Numbered from the stretch's first letter, positions 19,504 to 28,619 are shown. The stretch is 64,000 nucleotides of DNA from Chloroflexus islandicus (GCF_001650695.1 NZ_LWQS01000033.1:1-64000); one strand, 5' to 3'. A program made the numbers and translations. Notes: generated by a model not told the origin, from the letters alone.

Positions 19504-19543
19504 GGCCGAGCAGCCCCGCCGGTTTCACCATCGCTGCTCGGCC
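19504..19543 (+). terminator. Terminator hairpin, first copy
   Basis: A perfect 10-bp stem, GGCCGAGCAG/CTGCTCGGCC with a 20-base loop, begins one base after the stop codon. It lies between convergent genes and can act on both strands. No U-run follows directly. Confidence 0.55.
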
Positions 19544-19628
19544 AATGGTCAAACTGTAAGAGCAGATGTTGGTGGCTTTTGCGTCTTTTCGTGGCTAGTT
19601 CCAATAGCGGCGATTGGAACGCGGATAA

Positions 19629-19668
19629 GGCCGAGCAGCCCCGCCGGCTTCACTAACGCTGCTCGGCC
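19629..19668. terminator. Terminator hairpin, second copy
   Basis: An identical stem to the first copy with a slightly different loop, carried by the tandem duplication. It is positioned to end the converging minus-strand transcript. Confidence 0.5.
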
Positions 19669-19753
19669 AATGGTCACACCACGCTCTGGTCACGAGCCAC
19701 AAGACCCGGTGTTTATGGCTTTTGCGTCTTTTCGCGGCTATTCCCAACCATCA

Positions 19754-21790
19754 TCACCGCACTTCACGCACGCCTCGCGCCAGATCAAGCAGCGCCGCCC
19801 GCCCGCCATTGCCCAGATCCCAGACCCACAGCGTCGTGAGTGAACGCTGGTTCTGAGCCTGCGGGCCGCGCGGCCCAGCGCCGACTTGCTCAACCGCGGC
19901 ATAGACCAGTTGCTGCTTGCGCACCGTCGCCGGGCCAATCCCACCCAAACTCTGGCCGGTCGCCAACAACTCGCTGCGTTGCAAGCCGCGCCAGCGGTAG
20001 AGCTGGTAATCTTGCAGCAGATCGCTTGGGCACAACGTGGTAAGGTAGAGCAAACGCCCTTCGCTATCCCAACCGAGCGGGCGCGTCCAGAAGGGCCCTT
20101 CGCGCACCGGCTGCGGTGGCAACGCTTCTGGAGTGGCCGTAGGAATAGCTGTAGCCGTCGGTGTTGCCGTAGGCGGCTGCGGCGTTACCGTACCGGTTGG
20201 CGTGGCCGTCGGGGTGGCAGTAGGAGTCGCAGTAGGCACGCGCGTTGGCGTGGCCGTGGGAGGCGGCAACATCACCCGCTGCTCACCGATCCGCTCGACC
20301 AACTGGCCGGCGCTATCGAGAACGAGCAGGTCAGCGCCGGGGTCATCGGCGCGCAGCGCCTCGACGGCAACATACTCGCCGGAAGGGCTGGCGATCAGCG
20401 CGCCAAACCCACGGTAGCGCACGACCAGCCGGGCATCGGTCAACAGATCGGCTCCCACATCGCGCACTTCACCACTCGGCAAGCGTAGAAAGAGCGAGCT
20501 ACGGCCATCAGGCGCCTCGGCGCGATAGATCAAGCGATTGCCGCTCAACCACTGCGGCGCAAACCGGCTCCACTCATCGAGCGCCGTCTCAACCCGCACC
20601 GGCTCGCCGCCGGCAACCGGCGCCGTGTAAACCGTCCACTGGGTCGGGACAGCGCCAGTCTCATCCACTGCAAACGCCACTGTGGCCCCATCGGGGCTAA
20701 AGACCGGATCGGCGCAACTGACGCCAACTTGGGCCAGCGGACGGGCCTCGCCGCCGGCCAGCGGCAACAGCCAGAGGGTGGAGGGAACCGCCAGCGTCGC
20801 ATCTGCCGGATCAAGCCCCGCCTCAGCGCGGCAGAAGGCCAGATAATCACCGCGCGGGCTTACCGCCAGATAGGTCTCGGTTTCAGTGGAATTGGTCAAG
20901 TTGACCGCGCCGGCCAGCCGGGGTTGCATCCCTTCGCCCGCGGATGCCGCACCCGGATCAAGCCGCCAAATATCGCCGTCAAAGAGGATATAGAGCGGCT
21001 CTAGCTCACGGGGAGGCGCTCCCTCTGGCACTCGCAGCGTATCGCTCGCGATGCCAAAGGTCGCCGAACGAGCCACTGCCACCGACAACCGGTTCGGCGC
21101 CAGCGTCACCCGGAACGGAACCGGTTCAGCCAGCGGCAACAGAATCGTCGCACCGGTATCGGCCTGTGGATCAACCAGCACCAACGCCTGCGAGAGGGTC
21201 CGCGTGCCGGTAAAGGTGATCGTCTGGGCCGTAGCCGAGGCTGCAAACCGGTCATCGCGAATCCAACCGGACAGATCGATCTGCAAGGCATACGGCGCAT
21301 TGAGAGCCGCCGTCGCCGGCACAATCCGAGCATCGGCCAAGGCAAGACAACTCACCGCAGCCCCGATTGGCGGCGAATTGGGGCTCAACTCAAAGAGGAG
21401 ATCAAGCTGTTCAAAGGCCGGATTCCCACTCGCCCGCACCTCTTGCAATGCTGCCGAGAACCGGCTGGCCGGCAAACCGGCCACTTGCGTACAGTAGCTA
21501 AACCCAGCCAGCGCCGGATTGGGGGTCGGCGTCGGCGGTAACGGTGTTGCCGTCGGTGTCGCCGTGGCGGTTGGCGTCGGCGACGGGCCAAAGGTTGGGG
21601 TAGCAGTTGGCGTAGCAGTCGCCGTCGCCGTAGCAGTCGCCGTCGCAGTAGGCGACGGCGTGCCGGCCACAATCGTCTCAATATTCGAGATCCGCTCCTC
21701 CTCGCCAACAGGAATCAGATCGCATCCAGCCAATAAAACGCCCAGCAACACCAGTAACAGGTACGGGCGGGCAAAACGGAAACGCCTCAC
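19754..21790 (-). CDS. Lipoprotein with TolB/PD40-like beta-propeller
   Basis: 678 residues. The N-terminus RRFRFARPYLLLVLLGVLLAGC is a lipoprotein signal with lipobox LLAGC. Low-complexity TPTATAT linkers follow (about residues 38-90 and again near 520-560). Between them are repeated blocks such as GDIWRLDP, SPRGDYLAFCRAE, FSPDGATVAFAVD and SPSGEYVAVEALR, the pattern of PD40/WD-like blades. It is likely anchored outside the membrane. The GTG start is chosen because AGGAGA is six bases upstream and places the lipobox correctly. It is the third gene after dnaN and the response regulator, 68 bases from the latter. The linker DNA is microsatellite-like and could be prone to slippage. Confidence 0.85.
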   Translation of the reverse strand: MRRFRFARPYLLLVLLGVLLAGCDLIPVGEEERISNIETIVAGTPSPTATATATATATATPTATPTFGPSPTPTATATPTATPLPPTPTPNPALAGFSYCTQVAGLPASRFSAALQEVRASGNPAFEQLDLLFELSPNSPPIGAAVSCLALADARIVPATAALNAPYALQIDLSGWIRDDRFAASATAQTITFTGTRTLSQALVLVDPQADTGATILLPLAEPVPFRVTLAPNRLSVAVARSATFGIASDTLRVPEGAPPRELEPLYILFDGDIWRLDPGAASAGEGMQPRLAGAVNLTNSTETETYLAVSPRGDYLAFCRAEAGLDPADATLAVPSTLWLLPLAGGEARPLAQVGVSCADPVFSPDGATVAFAVDETGAVPTQWTVYTAPVAGGEPVRVETALDEWSRFAPQWLSGNRLIYRAEAPDGRSSLFLRLPSGEVRDVGADLLTDARLVVRYRGFGALIASPSGEYVAVEALRADDPGADLLVLDSAGQLVERIGEQRVMLPPPTATPTRVPTATPTATPTATPTGTVTPQPPTATPTATAIPTATPEALPPQPVREGPFWTRPLGWDSEGRLLYLTTLCPSDLLQDYQLYRWRGLQRSELLATGQSLGGIGPATVRKQQLVYAAVEQVGAGPRGPQAQNQRSLTTLWVWDLGNGGRAALLDLARGVREVR

Positions 21791-21858
21791 AAACGTCTCC
21801 TGTGTTGTACCCGGCCAATCACCGGATACAACGCTGACACAGAACCCAGCATCGGGGC

Positions 21859-22548
21859 TTACGAGCCATTCGGCAGCACGACTTTGATCCAACCGCGCCG
21901 CATGGCATAGACGACCGCTTGCGTGCGATCATTGACAGCCAGTTTCCGCAGGATCGATGAAATATGGTTCTTGACCGTCTGATTGCTAATATCGAGCAGG
22001 GTAGCAATCTCGCGATTAGTGCGGCCAGCGGCGACCAGCTCAAGCACCTCAAGCTCGCGCGCCGACAGCGGCGAGAAGACGGTCTGCGTATCATCATCGC
22101 CAACCATCTGGCGAAACGCTTCCAGCACCGTCGCCGCCACTTCCGGCGAGGACAACACCAAATCATTAATCGGATATTCGCCGCGCCGCACTTGCCGCAG
22201 CGTCTCGAGCAGTTCGGCAAATTCAATGCTCGGCGGGATAAATGCCGAGACGCCGGCCCGAATCGCCTTCACCACGGACGAACCATCATTCACCGGCCCA
22301 AACAAGATCACGGCAATGTGAGGGTGACTCCGCTTGATCGCGCGCGCCACTTCCAGCCCATGGACACCGGGCAGATCGATATCCATCAACACGAGATCAG
22401 GGTCAACTTGATCGACCATCTGGATCGCCTGTTGGCCATTGCCGGCTTCGCCCACCACCTTAAAATCAGGCGTGGCCGACAGCGCAAGGCGCAAACCGTC
22501 GCGAAACATCGATACGGTATGCACAATGATCAGCGTTGTCACACTCAC
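21859..22548 (-). CDS. NarL/LuxR-type response regulator with a degenerate receiver
   Basis: 229 residues: a receiver (1-120), a linker, and a LuxR helix-turn-helix (SARELEVLELVAAGRTNREI, then SNQTVKNHISSILRKL). The phospho-acceptor region is intact (DLVLMDIDLPGVHGLE). However, the acidic pair expected after the first strand is replaced (LIIVHTVSMFRDG instead of the usual VDDHP-type sequence). The conserved lysine near the end of the receiver is also missing (SAFIPPS). Metal-dependent phosphorylation is therefore doubtful, and the protein may be constitutive or bind a ligand. The GTG start follows GAGGAG. It begins 35 bases after dnaN, so it is probably cotranscribed with it. No partner kinase is adjacent. 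Confidence 0.88.
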   Translation of the reverse strand: MSVTTLIIVHTVSMFRDGLRLALSATPDFKVVGEAGNGQQAIQMVDQVDPDLVLMDIDLPGVHGLEVARAIKRSHPHIAVILFGPVNDGSSVVKAIRAGVSAFIPPSIEFAELLETLRQVRRGEYPINDLVLSSPEVAATVLEAFRQMVGDDDTQTVFSPLSARELEVLELVAAGRTNREIATLLDISNQTVKNHISSILRKLAVNDRTQAVVYAMRRGWIKVVLPNGS

Positions 22549-22583
22549 AGCCAACTCCTCGACCACTGAAGCGGACGCCACCG

Positions 22584-23720
22584 CTACCGCATACTCATGG
22601 GCATCACAATATGAATGTAGCCATCTTGCCCCACCGGCTTGAACACCGCCGGACTTTGCGAACTCTGCATCTCGAAGGCGATCTGGTTCGAGCCGACCGC
22701 CGCAATCGCATCGGCCAAAAACTTCACATTGAGCGCGATCACGCCGCCTTCACCGGTCACACTCCCATCAAGCTCACTGGTATTATCGCCCAATTCGGCA
22801 GAATTGGCACTCAGAATGACCCGGCCCGGCCCAAACTCACCGGCTGGTTCGATCTTCAGTTTCACCACGTTTTGACTAGCGCCGGCAAAGAATGACGCCA
22901 ACTTCACCGCTTTAGCCAACTCATTGCTGTCAAGCACTGTGCGCGTCAAATACTGCTGCGGGATAATCCGCTCAAAATCAGGAAACCTTCCCTCTATTAA
23001 ACGTGACACCACCTCAATATTTTCGGTATGGAAGAGCACATGGCTGCCACCCGGCATATAGACCATCGCTACCTCAGCTTCAATATCGCCAATAATGCGG
23101 GCCAATTCGGCGAGGGTGCGCGCCGGGATGAGACAATCAACCGCGTGAGCCACCGGCTCGGCCACGTGGATCGTGCGCATCGCTAAGCGGAAACCATCGG
23201 CAGCGACCAGCGTGATCTGTTGGTCGCGGGTGCGCACCAGTACGCCGGTCAAGATCGGGCGCGACTCATCAGAAGCAGCGGCAAACGCCACCTGCTCAAT
23301 CGCCTCGCGCCAGACCTCCGCCGGCAAGCTCACCAGCGGCGCGCGCGCGCTCACTGCCGGCAGCGACGGAAACTCGTCCGCATCAACCCCTTTGATATTG
23401 CTTACAAAGCGCCCGCACTCGACACGCAGCGTTTGCGTCTTCACATCAAGCGTCAACGTCACTTTATCATTTGGCAGGCCGCCCACCACGTCCGCCAACA
23501 ACTTCGCCGGCACCGCCACCGCGCCGTCTTGCACCACATGCGCGCCAATCCAGCGGTTAATGCCCACCTCGAGATTGGTGGCAGTCAATTTCAAACGGCC
23601 TTCATCGGTTGAAAGCAAAACGTTCGCCAGCACCGGCAAGGTCGAGCTTTTACCTGCAACGGCATGGCTCACCGCGGCCAGACCGCGCTTGAGATCATCC
23701 TGCATGCATGTGAGCTTCAT
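22584..23720 (-). CDS. dnaN: DNA polymerase III beta subunit (sliding clamp)
   Basis: 378 residues, the usual length, with the three clamp domains and typical sequences at the start (MKLTCMQDDLKRGLAAVSHAV), in the middle (PILTGVLV) and at the end (YIHIVMPMSMR). The clamp encircles DNA and tethers the replicative polymerase. Two adjacent ATG codons lie after AAGGAG. The second has the better spacing and is used. No dnaA, recF or gyrB is adjacent. Instead dnaN is followed by a response regulator and a lipoprotein, an unusual setting. Confidence 0.96.
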   Translation of the reverse strand: MKLTCMQDDLKRGLAAVSHAVAGKSSTLPVLANVLLSTDEGRLKLTATNLEVGINRWIGAHVVQDGAVAVPAKLLADVVGGLPNDKVTLTLDVKTQTLRVECGRFVSNIKGVDADEFPSLPAVSARAPLVSLPAEVWREAIEQVAFAAASDESRPILTGVLVRTRDQQITLVAADGFRLAMRTIHVAEPVAHAVDCLIPARTLAELARIIGDIEAEVAMVYMPGGSHVLFHTENIEVVSRLIEGRFPDFERIIPQQYLTRTVLDSNELAKAVKLASFFAGASQNVVKLKIEPAGEFGPGRVILSANSAELGDNTSELDGSVTGEGGVIALNVKFLADAIAAVGSNQIAFEMQSSQSPAVFKPVGQDGYIHIVMPMSMR

Positions 23721-23787
23721 CATCGCTCCTTAGAAGAGACAAGCACAACCGCGGCGCTCACGCGCCGCCCACATCCGGGTGTGGCGC

Positions 23788-23793
23788 ATTATA
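23788..23793 (-). promoter_or_regulatory. Candidate -10 box of dnaN
   Basis: A perfect TATAAT on the minus strand would place the transcription start about 60 bases before dnaN. No good -35 hexamer lies 16-18 bases upstream. No DnaA-box cluster was seen in this 250-base divergent region. Confidence 0.4.
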
Positions 23794-23976
23794 GCATATC
23801 GCGTTCGCTTATGGCAGCGCAAGCCGCGATCGGCCACCGGTGCTGTGCAAAGGTTGTGCGTTTTCGCAACAAACACCTTGACTTTTTTCAGAGCCGTGGT
23901 ACCGTTCTATAGGGAAGAGATTTTAGACCGCGATGGTTGACGTAGCGATGGTCAACAGTCAGAAGGGATTCTTCGT

Positions 23977-24801
23977 ATGGTGATTGCGACACGCCGCTTT
24001 GAATTTTCGGCCGCTCACCGGTATTGGCGCGATGATTGGAGCGCCGCTGAGAATGAGCGGGTGTTTGGGCCGTATACTAGCCCGTATGGTCACGGGCACA
24101 ACTATATCCTCGACGTCAGCATCACTGGCCAGCTCGACGAGCGCACCGGCATGGTGATGAATATGACCGAGCTGAAGGCGATTGTGAACGAGGTGCTGGA
24201 GGAGTTTGATCATAAGCATCTCAATTTCGATACGCCATATTTTCGCGATCAGGTGCCGACGACTGAAAACTTTGTCCGGGTGCTCTGGCGGCTGATTGCC
24301 GCTCGCCTGCCGGCCCATGCCCGGCTGGCGCATCTGCGCCTCTACGAACAGCCCGATTTGTGGGCCGACTATGATGGGGTGGGTGAGACGCAATTCTCGC
24401 GCTTGTACATGTTCGCCTCCGCTCACCGGCTCCACGCGCCGGCGCTCAACGACGCCGAGAACCGCGAGATTTACGGCAAGTGCAATAATCCCAACGGTCA
24501 CGGCCATAACTATACGCTGGAAGTGACCGTACAAGGCGAGATTGACCCGGCCACCGGCATGCTGGTTGATATGGCATGGCTCGATCAGACGGTGCATTCG
24601 GTGATCGATCCGCTGCACCTGCACCATCTCGATAACGAGATCGCCGCCTTCGCCGACCGGCCATCAACCGCCGAGAACATTATTGTCTATCTCTGGAACG
24701 AGCTCGCGCCGCGCCTAGCAGGCCGGCTTGCGCTGCTGCGGCTGTGGGAAACGCGCAAGAATATCTTCAGCTACGCCGGCCCGGTCTCAGTTCCCGCCTG
24801 A
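23977..24801 (+). CDS. Tandem-fused 6-pyruvoyltetrahydropterin synthase / QueD-like protein
   Basis: 274 residues made of two PTPS domains (about 1-130 and 140-274). Both keep the zinc histidines: FSAAHRY with YGHGHNY, and FASAHRL with NGHGHNY. The catalytic cysteine is present only in the second domain (GKCNNPNGHGHNY, Cys169). The equivalent in the first is Tyr33. Conversely the Asp-His pair of the triad appears only in the first (FDHKHLNF, Asp78-His79). The matching second-domain stretch reads DPLHLHHLD. Single-domain enzymes are about 120-140 residues. folE follows 74 bases downstream, so the pair probably converts GTP to dihydroneopterin triphosphate and on to a tetrahydropterin or to carboxytetrahydropterin for queuosine. 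Which product cannot be decided. AAGGGA precedes the ATG. Confidence 0.87.
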   Translation: MVIATRRFEFSAAHRYWRDDWSAAENERVFGPYTSPYGHGHNYILDVSITGQLDERTGMVMNMTELKAIVNEVLEEFDHKHLNFDTPYFRDQVPTTENFVRVLWRLIAARLPAHARLAHLRLYEQPDLWADYDGVGETQFSRLYMFASAHRLHAPALNDAENREIYGKCNNPNGHGHNYTLEVTVQGEIDPATGMLVDMAWLDQTVHSVIDPLHLHHLDNEIAAFADRPSTAENIIVYLWNELAPRLAGRLALLRLWETRKNIFSYAGPVSVPA

Positions 24802-24875
24802 TCGTTCAATCGTCTCGTTTTCGCCTGCCAGCGCGATCGTCGCGCTGCCTACCTCTGTAACGGAGAATTAGTTTT

Positions 24876-25559
24876 ATGTCAAGTAATGGCAATGGCTATC
24901 ACCACATCCACGATCACGATATTGACGAAGAGCACTACGACAGCCTGATCATTCCGGGTCGCGGCAAGATCGAGGGGATGTCGTTCAATTCAGACCCGCA
25001 CATCGAAGAGGCGGTGCGCACGATCCTCGGCGCCATCGGTGAAATTCCCGACCGCGAGGGTTTGCAGAAGACGCCGTCGCGGGTGGCGAAGATGTATGCC
25101 GAATTGACCGCCGGCTACCATATCGACCCGAAGGCGCTGATTAACGGTGCGGTCTTCAGCGTCGCCTACGATGAGATGGTGCTGGTGACGAATATCGATT
25201 ACTACAGCCTGTGCGAGCACCACATGCTGCCGTTTTTCGGCCAAGTGCATGTCGCCTACATTCCAAACGGCAAAGTGGTGGGGCTGAGCAAGATTCCGCG
25301 TATTGTCGAGATGTTTGCCCGCCGCTTGCAAGTCCAAGAGCGGATGACGGTGCAGATCGCCGATTTCATCAACGAGACGCTTGAGCCGGCTGGCGTGGCC
25401 GTCGTGGCCGAGGGTGTCCACATGTGCGGGGTGATGCGCGGTGTGAAGAAGGCAAATGCCCGTATGGTCACTTCGGCGATGCGCGGTGCGTTCCGCGAAG
25501 ACCCCAAGACGCGGGCCGAGTTTATGGCGCACATTGACCGCAACCGGCAAGAGCGATAA
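24876..25559 (+). CDS. folE: GTP cyclohydrolase I
   Basis: Opens GTP to 7,8-dihydroneopterin triphosphate, the first step of folate and biopterin synthesis. Zinc ligands are Cys113 and His116 in [10 protein letters not shown] and Cys184 in [11 protein letters not shown]. The [13 protein letters not shown] motif is also intact. 227 residues includes a 40-residue N-terminal extension rich in His, Asp and Glu ([15 protein letters not shown]), which might bind metal but is not needed for catalysis. An AACGGAGAA ribosome site precedes the ATG. It lies just downstream of the fused PTPS gene and is probably cotranscribed with it. Confidence 0.96.
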   Translation: MSSNGNGYHHIHDHDIDEEHYDSLIIPGRGKIEGMSFNSDPHIEEAVRTILGAIGEIPDREGLQKTPSRVAKMYAELTAGYHIDPKALINGAVFSVAYDEMVLVTNIDYYSLCEHHMLPFFGQVHVAYIPNGKVVGLSKIPRIVEMFARRLQVQERMTVQIADFINETLEPAGVAVVAEGVHMCGVMRGVKKANARMVTSAMRGAFREDPKTRAEFMAHIDRNRQER

Positions 25560-25704
25560 TACAGGCGCGAAGGGGGAAAAGGCGCCGTAGAGCCGGACGG
25601 CTGTCCGGCTCCGCAAAGGGCGCAGAGGGTATAACAATTGTCTGGTTCTGCCTTACTCTTCCTTGCATCTGTGCGCGTGGAGCGTTCCAGCGCCTCCCCC
25701 TAGT

Positions 25705-26026
25705 GTTCAAGGGCGGACTGAACCTCTACGCTCCGGCACCCGGCCCTGAAGGGCCGGGCTAGGCTTACGAAGCCCGCTGCGCGGGCTGCTGGCCCTCACC
25801 CCCAGCCCCGCTCCCACTGGCGCGGGGGCACGGGTGGCCTGAACCGCTGCTCCCGAACCCGGCCCTGAAGGGCCGGGCTAGGCTTACGAAGCCCGCTGCG
25901 CGGGCTGCTGGCCCTCACCCCCAGCCCCGCTCCCACTGGCGCGGGAAAGGGGAAGGCAGCGTTCAGCGTTGAGGCATCGCACCGCGATCAAGGTTGTCTC
26001 CTCAAACGTGCTGTTCACCCCTGAAC
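25705..26026. repeat. B-type element with internal tandem duplication, copy 3
   Basis: It starts GTTCAAGGGCGGACTGAAC and ends GCTGTTCACCCCTGAAC, an imperfect inverse. An 89-base core (hairpins CCCGGCCCTGAAGGGCCGGG and AGCCCGCTGCGCGGGCT, then CCCGCTCCCACTGGCGCGGG) occurs twice, at 25738-25826 and 25857-25945, almost identical. The 612-base gap between folE and the SDR gene has no other feature apart from a small GCCGGACGGCTGTCCGGC palindrome near 25593. Confidence 0.7.
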
Positions 26027-26171
26027 CGCCAGTGGGGGGAATTGGGAGGAGAACCGAACGAGCAGAACTCTTCGCTGACACGCTACCGTGATCGAAGTGT
26101 TGCGTTTTTGCGTTAGAATCTTGGTGTCTCTGCGGTTGAACATTGCGTCTGTGAGTGAGAAGAATAGTACT

Positions 26172-26867
26172 ATGCGATCAATCCTGATTACCGGCGCGTC
26201 ACGCGGGATCGGCGCCGCCACCGCGCTGGCGCTGGCCCAACCCAACACCCGGCTGACCCTCGCCGCGCGCAACCGCGCGGCGCTGGAGGCAGTGGCGGCG
26301 CAAGCTACCGCTGCCGGCGCAGCATGCGTCGTGGCGCCATGCGATGTCACCGATCCTGAGCAGGTCGCCGCCACCGTGGCCCTCGCTGCCGGCGGCGGAC
26401 GGCTCGATGTGGTAGTGCATAGCGTCGGCGGCGCGTTGGTGGCGCCGCTTGAGGCGATGAGTCTCGCCGAATGGGAAGCACACCTCCGCGCGCAACTAAC
26501 CAGTCTTTTTCTAGTGGCGCAGCAGGCCGTTGCGCACATGGATCGCGGCGGACTGCTGATCAACATTGCCTCGGTTGCGGCCCGCCAAGCCTTTCCCGGC
26601 TGGTCGGCCTATGTCGCCGCCAAGCACGGCGCGCTCGGCTTTGCCGCTGCCATCCGCGAAGAGCTGCGCCCGCGCGGCATCCGGGTCTGTTCGGTGTTGC
26701 CCGCTGCGACCGACACTGCGATCTGGGATGCTATTCCCGGCGAGTGGTCACGGGCGAATATGCTGCAACCAAGTGATGTGGCTGCGACCATTGCGGCCAT
26801 CGTTGCCTTACCGCCCTACGTGACGGTTGAGGATGTGACGATCGGGCATGTGGCGGGGCGGTTGTAA
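26172..26867 (+). CDS. Short-chain dehydrogenase/reductase
   Basis: 231 residues with the classical SDR pattern. The nucleotide motif is TGASRGIG at the N-terminus and the structural motif is HSVGG. The catalytic triad is Ser in INIASVAARQ and the YxxxK pair in SAYVAAKHG. It is probably an NADPH-dependent ketoreductase, but the substrate is unknown. It is slightly short for the family. The ATG giving MRSILITGASRG is used because the preceding open frame is unrelated. It is a single gene, convergent with the CHAT operon, with a hairpin between. Confidence 0.88.
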   Translation: MRSILITGASRGIGAATALALAQPNTRLTLAARNRAALEAVAAQATAAGAACVVAPCDVTDPEQVAATVALAAGGGRLDVVVHSVGGALVAPLEAMSLAEWEAHLRAQLTSLFLVAQQAVAHMDRGGLLINIASVAARQAFPGWSAYVAAKHGALGFAAAIREELRPRGIRVCSVLPAATDTAIWDAIPGEWSRANMLQPSDVAATIAAIVALPPYVTVEDVTIGHVAGRL

Positions 26868-26893
26868 GCGCAGTTGGTGTAGCTGTGAAGAAA

Positions 26894-26919
26894 CGCACAG
26901 ACGTCGTGGCGTCTGTGCG
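26894..26919. terminator. Bidirectional hairpin between SDR and CHAT genes
   Basis: A perfect 10-bp stem CGCACAGACG/CGTCTGTGCG with a 6-base loop lies in the 90-base convergent gap. There is no strong U-run on either side. Confidence 0.5.
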
Positions 26920-26957
26920 GCGATGCAAGCAGCGAACGCCCCAACCGGCACTAACAC

Positions 26958-28619
26958 TTACGCCGCGCTCACAGTGGTCACATCGCGGCTCAGCGAGCGC
27001 AGCCGTCCGCGGATCTCAGCGAGGCCGTCGCTGAATTGGGCCGTCACTTCATGTTTGCGGCGGATGGCCCCAGCAACATCACCTGCCGCCACTAAGGCAT
27101 TGATGGCGTCGAAGGCGTCATTGAGTTGATCGAAGACGATGCGCAGCGTGTCGATCAACCCGGCCCGTGTTGCGATATGTTGTTGCAGCAGCGCATTGAG
27201 CTGGGCATGATCAGACGGCGCGAGCGCCCCCGCCAGTTGGGTCAACGCCGTGCTCGCCACCTTGATCGTGCGGCGCAACAATGCCTCTTCGTCGGCCCAC
27301 GTTTCGCGGTCGTAGAGGTCTTTGAAATCGTTGTAGACGGTATCAAATGCATCACTAAAGCGGGCCGGATCGTTGGGCAACCGGCGCAAGCGGCTGCCGT
27401 ACTCGGCCAGCACGCTATAGCGAGCCTCCCATTCGCGTAACAGCGCTTCCAGTTCGTCGATCAACGCCGTACCCGCCGCTTGCCGCCGCGCGATTGCCAA
27501 CATCTGGCCAGCAGCCTCCGGCAGCGCCATCCCGGCTTGCAACGTCTGGTCAAGCGGGAAGGCAATGGCCGTGCAATCGACGGTACGGCTCAACAGCGTC
27601 GCTGCACCCCAATCCCAGCGTTCACTGACCATCGCCCGCGCCTCATTGAGCGCGAGATCGGCTTGGCCGTGGGCAAACAACCGCTCGAAAAAACGCGCCA
27701 TCAGGATGCGCGCCGTCGTCACTTGCAACCGTTCGCGCATGGCCAGCACCAGCGGCACGCCGGCCTCAACCAACGCCTGCGCCAGTGGGCCAAAGGAATC
27801 GAAGGCCGCGCGAGCGGCGCTCTCGCAAGCCGCCAGCACAATCAGGCGCGGCGGCGAAGCCAGCGCAGCGACAGATTGAACCAGTCGCGCCGTCGTCACC
27901 GGATCGACCTTGCCGTCATCGCCTTCGAGGTAGAGCACCGCACCCGCCGGCGTCACCCGTCCGTGGCAGAGCAGGTACGCTACATCGGCTTCGGCCCACG
28001 CTGCGGTGAGGGCAGCTAACGCCGGCGATTGTGCACCGCTGATGAACGCGGTTACGGCGCATTCGGCGCGCTCGAAGAGTGACTGAGCGGCAGTTACATC
28101 AGCCTGATCGATCGGATCAAGCCCAAATGCCGGCAGGTCTGGCGGTGAAGCAGCGCCAAACACGACCCGCAACGGACGGCGGTCAGATGGTTGCGGCCCG
28201 CCCCAGCGTTGCACGGGGATGAGGCGCGCAAACGGCGTATCACCCAGCAATGCCAGCGGTTGCCACTGAGCGCCAACCGGCCCATAGAGCCGTTCCCATG
28301 CTATCGCGGCCAATGCCGCCGGCGCCGGATCAAGATCGAGCCGCACGCGCAGCAATTGCCCGCTGGCGCGCACCACCGCCAATGCTTCACCGACAAATTG
28401 GGCCAACGTTGGATCGGCAAAGAGACTCTGGCCCAAGGCCAACCCATACGCATCAGGATCAGGAACCGCCAGCAACGCGGTTTGATCCAGCCGGGCCAAC
28501 CCACTGACCCGTGGGCCATCAACGATCTCTAATTCGACGGCATATTCAGCCGGCGCTGCGCCGCCGCGCACCCGGATCAGCAATGTCTCTTGCGCGCCGC
28601 GCGCACCGGTTAATAGCAC
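26958..28619 (-). CDS. CHAT-domain (caspase-like) protease
   Basis: 553 residues. The CHAT fold is indicated by an upstream IAWERLYGP segment, the catalytic histidine in VAYLLCHGR (His219) and the catalytic cysteine in IVLAACESAAR (Cys265). It closes with a VPLVLAMRERLQVTTARILMARFFERL stretch, as in other CHAT proteins. Residues from about 365 to the end are alpha-helical without a recognised domain and may bind a partner. No TPRs are seen in the protein. CHAT proteases elsewhere act in programmed responses (Csx29/Craspase, HetF, gasdermin activation). The GTG start follows GGAG seven bases upstream. It is the last gene of a three-gene operon. Confidence 0.88.
   Translation of the reverse strand: MLLTGARGAQETLLIRVRGGAAPAEYAVELEIVDGPRVSGLARLDQTALLAVPDPDAYGLALGQSLFADPTLAQFVGEALAVVRASGQLLRVRLDLDPAPAALAAIAWERLYGPVGAQWQPLALLGDTPFARLIPVQRWGGPQPSDRRPLRVVFGAASPPDLPAFGLDPIDQADVTAAQSLFERAECAVTAFISGAQSPALAALTAAWAEADVAYLLCHGRVTPAGAVLYLEGDDGKVDPVTTARLVQSVAALASPPRLIVLAACESAARAAFDSFGPLAQALVEAGVPLVLAMRERLQVTTARILMARFFERLFAHGQADLALNEARAMVSERWDWGAATLLSRTVDCTAIAFPLDQTLQAGMALPEAAGQMLAIARRQAAGTALIDELEALLREWEARYSVLAEYGSRLRRLPNDPARFSDAFDTVYNDFKDLYDRETWADEEALLRRTIKVASTALTQLAGALAPSDHAQLNALLQQHIATRAGLIDTLRIVFDQLNDAFDAINALVAAGDVAGAIRRKHEVTAQFSDGLAEIRGRLRSLSRDVTTVSAA

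Larger units (their letters stand above)
19484..19740. repeat. 125-bp imperfect tandem duplication spanning a gene end and its terminator
   Basis: The sequence starting GGCGATTGGAGCGCGGATAA, which is the 3' end and stop of the upstream gene, recurs 125 bases later with a few changes. Each copy carries a GGCCGAGCAG/CTGCTCGGCC hairpin and a GGCTTTTGCGTCTTTTCG tail. The second copy is noncoding. Confidence 0.8.

Noticed and set aside
23724-23976. Replication origin next to dnaN
   Set aside because: No DnaA-box cluster or AT-rich unwinding region was seen, and dnaA is absent.
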